This document shows, in pieces, positions 11,085 through 20,181 of a stretch of 64,000 nt of DNA. This DNA comes from Pollenia angustigena (lineage: Eukaryota; Arthropoda; Insecta; Diptera; Polleniidae). Within the stretch, counting starts at the first letter, position 1. Each line of letters starts with the position of its first letter. The stretch lies in assembly GCA_930367215.1 (NCBI GenBank), contig OV884056.1, forward strand, positions 56,482,308 through 56,546,307. The letters run 5' to 3'. The notes under the pieces were generated by a model. The model had not been told where the DNA came from and ran no database searches. It was given only the letters and a program-made list of their open reading frames with translations. Made by a program: the position numbers and the translations under genes.

Positions 11085-11361
11085 AAAAAGTACCTTTTAA
11101 ATAAAGAGTACCTTTTAAATAAAAAGTACCTTTTAAATAAAAAGTACCTTTTAAATAAAAAGTACCTTTTAAATAAAAAGTACCTTTTAAATAAAAAGTA
11201 CCTTTTAAATAAAAAGTACCTTTTAAATAAAAAGTACCTTTTAAATAAAAAGTACCTTTTAAATAAAAAGTACCTTTTAAATAAAAAGTCCCTTTTAAAT
11301 AAAAAGTACCTTTTAAATAAAAAGTACCTTTTAAATAAAAAGTACCTTTTAAATAAAAAGT
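11085..11361. repeat. 18-bp minisatellite, about 15 units
   Basis: Near-perfect tandem copies of AAGTACCTTTTAAATAAA; only two units carry changes. Because 18 is a multiple of three and no frame used contains a stop, long reading frames appear on both strands; these are artefacts. The array lies within the 5.6-kb intron 10774-16388 and abuts the ~490-bp duplicated block. Confidence 0.92.
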
Positions 11362-12768
11362 TTTTCATATTTGATAAATACACTGAAATTTATTGTTGAG
11401 GGAAAGCTAGCTTCTATGCGCATTTCGCCGGTTGCTTAGACCAGCTCATCAGGAAACCTTTTCCAAAGATTTTAGAAAAGCCAATAATATTAAACAAATA
11501 AAACCCTAAAGCGAATAAGAGTTATAAACACTCTAATGGCCATTTTCTCAATTTATTGACAAACTGTCTGTTACTTAATGTCAACATAAATTTATTGGAC
11601 CGATAAACTGTCTGTTAACGATTTTGGTTTTCTCAATATACCGACAAAAACCAAAGTTTTCAGCTAGCAACGCCACTCAAAATACATGTAAAAGTTGGGA
11701 GTCAGCTGATTGAATTTATCTGTACGGCAAATAAAAGGAAAATAAATAATTGGCAGATGAGTGCCGGTTAGCTTTGCTATAAAATCGAAGCAAATGAGAC
11801 ATTGAGAAAACCAAATTTCTTTAATGTGCAGTTTTTCGTTGGGAAAAAAGATAATCGCCTAATGAGAAAATGGCCATAAGTCTTACTTGTAACAATATCA
11901 AAGCTTAAACAAAACACCAACAATAAACAGTGAGTTTATCTTTTCTTACATCCCCCTACAATTGGTTGGGTTCTTTCCGACTCGAATTGGAGTTGTAAGT
12001 GGGTTAAAAGAAAAAACAAAATTAAAAAACAAACCGCTTCATTCTATTGTCATCGTAAGAAAACAACGAACTAAACCAATTTGCCAATTCAGTTTTATGC
12101 ACGGGCACATGCAATTATATTATCAAAGTTATTTTCGGGAATACAAAGTTTATTATTAATACGATCTTCGTATGACGTGCTAAATTCCCAGTTTCTCATA
12201 TTTGATAAATACACTGAAATTTATTGTTGAGGGAAAGCAAGCCTCTATGCGCATTTCGCCGGTTCCTTACACCAGCTCATCAGGAAACCTTTTCCAAAGA
12301 TTTTAGAAAAGCCAAAAATATTAAACAAATAAAACCTTAAGCGAATAAGAGTTATAAACACTCTAAGTCTTACCTGTAACAATATCAAAGCTTGAACAAA
12401 ACACCAACAATAAACAGTGAGTTTATCTTTTCTTACATCCCCCTACAATTGGTTGGGTTCTTTCCGACTCGAATTGTAGTTGTAAGTGGGTTAAAAGAAA
12501 AAACAAAATTAAAAAACAAACCGCTTCATTCCATTGTCTTCGTAAGAAAACAACGAAAAAAAAAACCAATTTGCCAATTCAGTTTTTTACACGGGCACAT
12601 GCAATTATATTATCAAAGTTATTTTCGGGAATACAAAGTTTATTATTAATACGATCTCCGTATGTCGTGCTAAATTCCCAGTTTTTCATATTTGACAAAT
12701 ACACTGAAATTTATTGTTGAGGGAAAGCTAGCTTCTATGCGCATTTCGCCGGTTGCTTAGGCCAGCTC
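11360..12768. repeat. ~490-bp unit in 2.2 tandem copies
   Basis: The unit starts GTTT(T/C)TCATATTTGA at 11360, 12191 and 12681. Copies 2 and 3 are 490 bp apart. Copy 1 is longer only because it contains a 340-bp MITE. Copy 3 is cut off after the GCTTAGGCCAGCTCAT block. A reverse, diverged piece of the same unit (CAGGAAAC, GCTTAGGCCAG, AATTTATTGTTG features) lies at about 32843-32970, so the unit is a dispersed repeat that duplicated here. Small matching ORFs at 11962 and 12392 are not supported as genes. Confidence 0.85.
11537..11876. mobile_element. PIF/Harbinger-like MITE with TAA duplication
   Basis: The element begins TGGCCATTTTCTCA and ends TGAGAAAATGGCCA, a perfect 14-bp inverted repeat, 340 bp in all. 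It is flanked by TAA on both sides (11534-11536; 11877-11879). The second tandem copy of the host repeat has the same flanks joined across a single TAA (CACTC-TAA-GTCTTA near 12360), a preserved empty site. A 3-bp TWA-type duplication is the hallmark of PIF/Harbinger elements. No ORF, so non-autonomous. Confidence 0.85.
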
Positions 12769-12779
12769 ATTGCTTTGCC

Positions 12780-13690
12780 CTTATAACTGCATGTTTTTAG
12801 AACGGGAGTGCAAAAGTTTCACGTTTCACTAACATTTAAACGAGTCACATTTGAGCTTGCGTTCTAAAAACAGGCAGTTAATCTTATCTTTTTAATATTC
12901 ATAAATATCCACACTTGAAATTTCTTTGAGATTAATGTGCCAAATTGAGATTTTCTTTATTGTTACTTTTAATGTTTTATCAACAAAAGATTTGTCTTTT
13001 TTAATAAATAGTTTACGTTAAATTAATATAAGCATCGTTTTTTTTTAACACAGATGAGAATGTGGATTTATTATACCATAAAATGCTATAAATAAAATGT
13101 CATTTGTTTTTGGTGCACTGAAAGAAAATATTAAATACTTAAAGAGAGACCGATGCTGAGTTTTAATCTAATAAATATTTTTTTTATCATTTCTTCCAAA
13201 AATTTCTATACTTTTATCTTAAATAGAAAAAAAAACAATGTTGCTATTTAGTAATAAATTAAAAGCCAAGGATTTAATACACAAAATAAGATCATAAATA
13301 TTGTACTATTTGACTAGACTCAAGTGTTAATTTAAATTAAGTGGCGAATTTGATTCAAAGAAAAATACATAATTTACCATCTTTAGGCGAGAAAAAGCAA
13401 AAGATTTATTAAAACATGAACAACAGAAAAAAGCGAAAGTAATTTTCATATTTGTGGCATTTTTCGCTATTGTTCAAAGTTAAAAAATTGCAAATATTTT
13501 TAAGGCAAAAGTCAACTCAAATTGAATGTTAAAGAATGATGAAAGTTAACAGCCTTGAGGTTTGCTTTAAAATATGACAACAAAATGTTAAAGAGTAAAA
13601 TTTAAAAAAGTAAAAAGGCGTTAAAAGAAAGTTTGTAATATATGAGTATATATGAACTGATAAAATAAGAAATCTTTTCTTTATTTTACC
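12780..13690. other. AT-rich intron sequence
   Basis: Within the 10774-16388 intron. I see only AT-rich sequence with short A and T runs. No inverted ends, tandem array or coding fossil is recognised. Confidence 0.5.
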
Positions 13691-14396
13691 GCGAAGCACT
13701 TTTTTGGTAGCCAAAATAACTCCCGAAAACAAAAGAAATTAAGTCCCAAAACTTAGGGATTGAATTCGTTACGATATAACACCCTTTATTTTTTAATGGA
13801 ATAAGTCTCCAAGGAAATCAAATAAAGCCCCAAAAAAATTAAAAATCCCTCACTTTTTGGAAATTTATTTGATAGTGAAAAAAGTCTCCATTTTGATTAT
13901 GAATTAACTCCATAATTCAAAATACATACTCGGAATATGTTGCCCTCAAAGGCGGTTGCATTATTTTAATGAAAAACATCTCAACAAGCCCCAATTTTGC
14001 TGAAAAGAGCAGGGAAAATAAGAAATCCAACAATTTTAAATGATTATAAAATAAAAGAAGTTTTTACCGCAAATAAATATGTCGACATAAATTGGTTAAT
14101 ATAATATAATAATTTCACTTTTCACACAAAAAACACCGCAAATTAAGAATGTAAAAACAACCAAAAAAAAAAAATTAAATAAAAAATACCCTAAAATTGC
14201 ATGTTGTTGCTCCATTCTTCATTTAGTATTTTGGGGTCATATTTCCTGAGGTCACATTTCGCACCGCCGCTTTTTCACGCTTCCGAGTGATACAGAATGG
14301 ATCAGAATGAGCTATATATATATTGGTGTAATTGTTTATAGGCTTTTTATTTATGCGATTATAACTAATTATTTTTTTTTATTATGCAATGGCCAA

Positions 14397-14601
14397 GATT
14401 TCATTTCGAATGTAGATTTTTGGTTGGGGGACGCTTCTTTGGGGATATTTCTCTTAAATATCCCAAAAAAAAAACTGTCAGAAACTGTTAAATCTGATGA
14501 ACGTGAATGTGCGCGAAATAGTACGTTCGCGAAATTGTCCCTTACAAAAGCCATTAATGCAGATGCAGTATGTGCTCTGGCGGCATCTTGTTGAAACCAA
14601 A
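14397..14601 (-). pseudogene. Tc1/mariner transposase fossil (central part)
   Basis: The minus strand reads WFQQDAARAHTA, then MAFVRDNF, then SSDLTVSDSFFFGIF and a PKE...FEMK end. This matches the block around the second catalytic aspartate (FQQD.A..HTA) and the DLTPxDFFLWG-type motif of Tc1/mariner (IS630-like) transposases. The next acidic position and both termini are missing. It lies in the receptor intron in antisense orientation and is a dead fragment. Confidence 0.7.
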
Positions 14602-14699
14602 AGGTTCAATGATTTTCCCCAGCGGGCCTAACAATACTTAACAACATCGTCCAATATACAACACCGTTGACAGAGCACCAACGTCATTTCATAAAAAAA

Positions 14700-14822
14700 T
14701 TTAAAAAAGTCTTATAACTTGGCGTTAGCTGTTATCCGACAGTTAACAGACGCTTTTTGACAGATAACACATTATTATCTGTCAATTTAATCTTAACTTT
14801 AGCTAACTTCAAGTTGTAATAA
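14700..14822. mobile_element. Small hairpin element
   Basis: A perfect 10-bp stem with a 6-nt loop (TGACAGATAA at 14759-14768, its inverse at 14775-14784) lies inside weakly inverted outer ends (CTTATAACTTGGCGTTAGCT against the inverse of AGCTAACTTCAAGTTGTAAT). About 120 bp, non-coding; a probable MITE relic. Confidence 0.5.
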
Positions 14823-14829
14823 TGGCCCT

Positions 14830-15580
14830 TAGAAGAATATACAAAATTGAAGTCAAAATTATAAAAAAAAATCCCGAAAAATTTAAAAAAATGCCGAAAT
14901 TACATATGTATGTTCTATGACTAAAGACAAAATCGATTTTTTTCAAATATCAGGTAAAGTTATCTCAGAGAAGGAATAAGATATTATAAAGGTTAAACGT
15001 TTATTTTTAATGTAATTTGTAGGACTTTCAGACAATAATTATTAATTCGCACAGTTATAACGTCTCGAATATTCCGAAACACAGGATTTTTTAAACTGCA
15101 AGTAAAGATACGATTGTGAAGATACCTGATGTGACAAAAAAATTCTGTACAGATTCGGATTCAGCGAAACTCAAACCTTAAGAAAAGTAAAATCTGGTCC
15201 ATAAATTAAAAATTTGTTGGCCTCGGTTATCCTTTCGGATGATTGGAAGATACCAAGATACTAAGCAGTTGTCGCAAATTAATTTCGCAGTATTATCGGC
15301 TCACATAGCCATTGAGTAGGAAATGGTTTTAATTGCTTATTAACAAATTTTCAAAACAATGAATTGTTGCTTTAAAACATAAAATTGAATCGTTTTGCTC
15401 CGTTATTCGATTGTGTAATATTTCATATTAAACTTATCAAATCTTCTTTACAAAATGCTGGAAAAAACACAAAAATAAATGAAAAATTAAAAAAGTTATA
15501 AAGAATTTAAGCCATATATGTAGCTCATTTTGCGCCACTCTGGACTATTTTTTTTTTTTTTTTTCTTACTGAAACTGCTT
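14830..15580. other. AT-rich intron sequence
   Basis: No coding fossil or repeat structure is recognised beyond a T-run near 15549-15564. Confidence 0.4.
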
Positions 15581-15584
15581 CTTA

Positions 15585-16221
15585 TGGTGTTTTCTTTTCT
15601 AAAATATAATGATGCATTATAGTTGTGTAATATATTTATTAGGTTACACGAACCCTTACAAAGTGATACATTTTTCTTAATTACAATGGAACAAAATAAT
15701 AGCTACGTTTTGCACTCAACACTAATGTGTATTTAGCGTGTTAAATATTGAATGCAAAGTTTGTACTAAAAGCGGTATTCACCACGCTTGTAGCAATTTT
15801 CAACATTAAATTTTCTTACAATTCCAATAAGCGTTAATAGCACTGATTTTCAATAATTAATGTCAGCTGTTGTTAAAAATTTTGCGACAAAAAAATATAA
15901 TAAAAGTAAAACAAACGAAAAACAAAAAGTTTTTATATCCATCACAATAGAACTAAAAATCACAATATAACGCAAATTGTCCGCAAACACAAACAAAAAA
16001 AAATACTTGCTTGCATAAAAAAGTACTTTACGCAGATGCAAAAAAGGGTATTATCTCACACTCAGATATAATTGCGGGTAAGAAATGGAACAAATTTGCC
16101 ATTTATGTTTAGAAAGGAAAACGACAACTTCTCACATTTTTGCATATATTTTTAGAATGGAACAAAATCCCGCACGAATGGTAGCATATATGGAGCATTA
16201 TTGTCAGAAAAGAAAACACCA
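15585..16221. mobile_element. MITE with GGTGTTTTCTTTTCT ends
   Basis: A 637-bp element bounded by TGGTGTTTTCTTTTCT and its perfect inverse (16 bp). The same termini define the element at 28326-28619, so this is a family with variable interior. The interior is AT-rich; the small minus-strand ORF inside it is not convincing. Confidence 0.72.
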
Positions 16222-16388
16222 TTAGAAACTCTTTTACTACCATTTAGGGAAAACATTTTTTAAACTAAAAAAAGGTTTTTATAAAAAATTCCTTTTTAGA
16301 AAGTATGAATGAACCTTTTCTAAAAAAAGTAGAAAGTAGCTTTGAAAAGAATAACTATCTTAATAATTTAATTTCTCTTTTTCACTAG

Positions 16389-16460
16389 AAATTTAAACGG
16401 AAATCATATTACTCACATACATCCAAGGGCATTTTGGGGTTTACAAAATATACGAGATAT
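16389..16460 (+). CDS. Lgr3: Relaxin-type LGR receptor, single-LRR exon
   Basis: A 72-nt exon. The acceptor TTTTTCACTAG precedes 16389 and the donor GTAAGT starts at 16461. Phase 2 on both sides. It encodes LNLNGNHITHI followed by HPRAFWGLQNIRDM, a canonical LRR. The next recognised exon is 44 kb away and continues the LRR series in register, so no LRR need be missing between them. Confidence 0.9.
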
Positions 16461-17384
16461 GTAAGTATGAACTATCTATATATGTATGTATGTATGTATA
16501 TTTGTAAGCAACACTAAGCAATTACAGTTACATTCACTGCTAATAGCTGTAAAATTGCTTGACTATAAAATGATTGCATACTTAAATGAACGATAAACAA
16601 TACAAATTTAAAGAGAAATCAAAAAGTTGGGGAATATTTCACACACTCATACATTAAACTAATGTATGCAGCAATCAAGGAATTTGTCTGATTATTAGGA
16701 TAGTGCCGATCTATAAGATGAAGTAAAAAAAGCAGTTACAGAATTAACATATAGTATTTCAATATAACACATTAACAAAAAATATTTAGAACTTAAAGAT
16801 TTGTGTTTCAAATTAACATATTTTTAAGTAAAACGACACATTATTGTCTCCTGGTAGAGAGAAAAGAGGTCAGCTGTTGTTAGAAACTTAAAACAGTATG
16901 TACTTCCTTTAAGTAGAGCGATTTATAGTCGGTGTGAATATCTTTCTGAGTAAAAAAAAGTTTAAGAGAAAAAGGTGGATTTACAAATTTAAGATATATG
17001 AACTAAAAAAACTAACAAAAAACTTGTCACGAGACAGTTATAAAGAGGTAGGGACCAGTTCTAGCTCTAACACTTTATTTGAAGGGGACACTTTACCATG
17101 GTGATGCCTAAGGAGGGGGTAATTTGCAACATTTTGACACTTTGTAACAGGTCACTAAATGAAGTAATTGAATTTGTCCCGAGCGAATAGGACACTAAAC
17201 CAACTAAGTGTACTAACCAAAAATCTATAACTTGTTTATATGAAAGAGTCCCTTCATATAAAGGTATACATAGAACCAGATACAATCAACCACTTACCGC
17301 ACAACAAATAGTCACACGACTAGTTTTGTGTAAATAACCTTTTCTCTGGAATAACTAACTACACTTTAAAAACATTACATCCAG

Positions 17385-18855
17385 TTGAGTAATATGTCTT
17401 GTTTTCACATAAACATAAACAAGTCCCCGGGGCCGGATGATGTTACGGGTATAGTCTTAAGGAAATGTGCATTGTCGTTGTCTCGTCCTTTGGCAAAATT
17501 GTTTAGCTACTCGTACCGGGTAGGAGTTTTTCCTTTTTGCTGGAAGGTAGCCAACGTCCAGCCAATCCCAAAAAAGGGTGAGGCTACAAACCCCAAAAAC
17601 TACCGACTAATAGCAATTTGCTCTACGCTCTCGAAGGTCATGGAGAGCATGATCAATCACCACTTGGTAAATTATCTGGAGCCCAATTCACTTTTGTGTG
17701 ATAGAGAGTATGGCTTTCGTAGAAGTCGTTCTACTTGAGACCTGTTAGCGTTTCTTTCGGAACGTTGGAGTCGTTCTATTCACCAATTTGGAGAAAGTAA
17801 AGTGGTTGCTCTGGATATTTCCGAAGCGTTTGATCGTGTGTGGCACGGTGCACTCGTTTCAAAGCTTATTGCGTTTGGCTTCGGTAGTGATTTCTCTCGA
17901 TTCAATCGAGCTTTCTCAAGGACCGGTCTATTCGTATTGTTATAGATGGGTTCTCATTGGAGGAGTTTCTTTAAATTCAGGTGTACCGAAAGGCTCTGTT
18001 CTTTCTCCTACACTTTTTCTTATTTTTCTTAACGACCTCCTTTATCTAACTTCCAATCCTATCTTTTCTTTCGCAGATGACAGCAGCATTTGTCATTAAT
18101 TTTCCTTTGATCATAGACCAAGCCTTACTGAGGTTAAAGCTATGAAACGGAATATGAATGACACACTCAATCTTGACCTTACGACAATCTCCGAGATGGG
18201 TCTTGCGAATAGGGTCGATTTTAATGCCACATCTTGTGGATTCAGCTTCATCTGTATCCATGGGAGGTATAGCTATTGAGCAATCAGACACTCTTGATGT
18301 TCTGGGCAGGAAAATTCAATGCGATGTTCGTTGGAACCAACATGTATTTCAAGTGTCGAAAGAAGCATTCAAGTGTCTTGGTTTCTTAACGGTGCAAGAA
18401 CTACTTCACTCCGTCCGAGCTCTTCACTATTTATACCGCCTATTTCCGACCGAAAATGGAATACAACTCCCACATCTGGGCAGGTGCTTCAAAGTCTATC
18501 TTGAAGCTTCTGGATCGGGTTCAAAGGAGTGCGTTGAAGCTCATCAATGACAGTAGGGTATCCGGCTCTATTGACTCTTTGGAGCATCGTCGGAATGTGG
18601 GTTGTGCGGCATTGTTCTATCGATATTACCACGGAAGATGTTCAGCTGAGATGGGCAAACTCATCCCTGAGACGCGGGTGCATGCTCGTAGTACTCGCCT
18701 TTCCAGTAGATCACATCCGTTTGTTGTCGATTGTTCAATGTATCGCACAACGCATTACAGAGAAAATTTGTTTCTTGGTCGAACTGGCCGTATGTGGAAT
18801 AGACTCCCGGCAGAAGTCTTCCCAGTCGGCTACAATTTGGAAAAAATTAACTGTC
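17385..18855 (+). pseudogene. Jockey-like LINE reverse transcriptase, decayed
   Basis: Fragments of one non-LTR reverse transcriptase lie in order. First is NKSPGPDDVTG with KNYRLIAICSTLSKVME and EYGFRRSRST, followed by an in-frame TGA at 17736. The frame then continues with VVALDISEAFDRVWH. Frameshifts follow near 17.9 and 17.97 kb. GVPKGSVLSPTLF and FSFADDSS (the YADD-type catalytic box, here FADD) come next. Degenerate sequence follows, then a C-terminal part with LLDRVQRSALKLI, HRRNVGCAALFYRYYHG and RTGRMWNRLPAEVFP. The endonuclease and 5' half are absent. The reading frame ends abruptly at the point where the R1-clade element begins. Clade is uncertain (jockey/CR1 group). Confidence 0.85.
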
Positions 18856-18856
18856 C

Positions 18857-20179
18857 AGTGCTGATGAGGATGTCCAGCAGAAGAAGTTTAAGCCTGGCTC
18901 GCCACAGGCTAAACGTGCTGCTGCTGCTGTTGCTGCTGGAGCTGCTGCTGTTGGTGCTGGTGCTGGTGCTGGTGTTGCTGTGTCTGGTGCTTCTGGTGGT
19001 GCTGTTGGTGCTGTTGGTGCTGGTGTCGCTGTTGCTGGTGGTTCTGGTGCCGCTACGATAATTGATGATGAGGTGGAGGTAGTTATGTCGACAGATGCTG
19101 CCTCGTTTGCTGCCCCGCGGCGAGTGAAGGCGAGGCGAAAGGCTGCTGCTGGTGCGAGTGGAGGTGAGGTTGCTGCTATGAAGGAGATAACCAAGGCGCT
19201 GACTGAGGTGGTGGTCAACGAAAGTGTTGCGGCGAAGCTGGCAAAGGAGGTGCTGGAGTGTGCGGCGAGGTACGAAGAGGTGCTCATCAGGCTGATGGCA
19301 GAGAACGAGCGGCTGAAGGGCCGGCTCGAGGGTAGTGTTGCGGCTGGGCCCTCTAAAGTGGCCCCGAGTAACGCAGGTGCGGTGTTTGCGGTGCCTAAGG
19401 CGCCTGAGGCGGTGGTAGCGGCCCCTAAGTTGCCGTACGCAACCAAGCCGGTTGAGACTTGGTCGACGGTGGTGAAGGGGAAAGGTGTCCCTACAACATC
19501 GAAGGAGGTCATGGAGAAGGTGGTAAAGCAGGTGGGCCCAACGTTGGGTGTCCGTGTGCACGAGGTGCGGCCTACGCGGGATGGAGGAGCGGTGATCCGT
19601 ACCCCCTCGGTAGCGGAGCGCAAGCGCATAGTGGAGAACAAGACGTTCCAGGAGGTAGGGCTTGAGGTGACGGCGGCCGATAAATTGGGCCCCAAGGTGA
19701 CAGTGCAGAGGGTGCACGGAGAAATCACCCCTGACGAATTTATGACGGAATTGTATGAGATGAATCTGAAGGAAATTATGTCACCAGAAGCCTACCGGAG
19801 AGGTGTGCGGCTGGCGAGTAAGCCATGGAGGGCGGATGGAGGGCCGGTTAACGTTGCGCTGGAGTGTACCCCGAGGGTTGCTGAGCACCTGAGGGCCACT
19901 GGAGTATACGTGAAGTGGTTCCGATTCTTGGTGCGGATTCAAGACCCAGTGTTCTCCTGTTTCAGGTGCCTGGGCTTTGATCACCGCGTGCGTGATTGCC
20001 GAATGGTTGATGAGGTGTGCCGTAGGTGCGGAATCCCTGGCCATGGAGCTGCCAGGTGTCCAAATGAGCTGCGTTGCCGGAATTGTGCGTTTAAGGGCTT
20101 GCCCTCGAACCACTTGATGATGTCGATGGTGTGTCCGGTCTATGCGGCCGCAGTTGCAAGGGCGAACGCAAGACATTAA
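18857..20179 (+). CDS. LINE ORF1, CCHC zinc-knuckle protein (5' truncated)
   Basis: Nucleic-acid-binding gag-like protein of the R1-clade element. The frame is open from the element's first base, with no ATG at the start, so the N-terminus is missing. An Ala/Gly/Val-rich stretch encoded by GCT/GGT repeats fills about 18917-19050. A charged middle follows. The C-terminus carries three zinc knuckles at about 19957-20145: CX2CX4HX4C (CFRCLGFDHRVRDC), CX2CX4HX4C (CRRCGIPGHGAARC) and CX2CX8HX6C. About 440 codons. In the family ORF1 packages element RNA. It ends in TAA two bases before the ORF2 ATG. Large antisense frames over the GCT-rich part are artefacts. Confidence 0.85.
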   Translation, partial: SADEDVQQKKFKPGSPQAKRAAAAVAAGAAAVGAGAGAGVAVSGASGGAVGAVGAGVAVAGGSGAATIIDDEVEVVMSTDAASFAAPRRVKARRKAAAGASGGEVAAMKEITKALTEVVVNESVAAKLAKEVLECAARYEEVLIRLMAENERLKGRLEGSVAAGPSKVAPSNAGAVFAVPKAPEAVVAAPKLPYATKPVETWSTVVKGKGVPTTSKEVMEKVVKQVGPTLGVRVHEVRPTRDGGAVIRTPSVAERKRIVENKTFQEVGLEVTAADKLGPKVTVQRVHGEITPDEFMTELYEMNLKEIMSPEAYRRGVRLASKPWRADGGPVNVALECTPRVAEHLRATGVYVKWFRFLVRIQDPVFSCFRCLGFDHRVRDCRMVDEVCRRCGIPGHGAARCPNELRCRNCAFKGLPSNHLMMSMVCPVYAAAVARANARH

Positions 20180-20181
20180 AT

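Noticed and set aside
11076..11399. 107- and 143-residue frames on opposite strands
   Set aside because: Produced by the 18-bp tandem repeat; pure hexapeptide repetition.
11962..12649. Two matching 65-85-residue frames suggesting a duplicated small gene
   Set aside because: They are equivalent parts of the ~490-bp tandem repeat; frame differences between copies and lack of any motif argue against a gene.
18830..19728. Two overlapping ~295-residue minus-strand frames opposite LINE ORF1
   Set aside because: They are the reverse reading of GC-rich, GCT/GGT-repeat coding sequence, low-complexity (Ser/Thr or Arg/His rich), and the plus strand has a clear CCHC protein.
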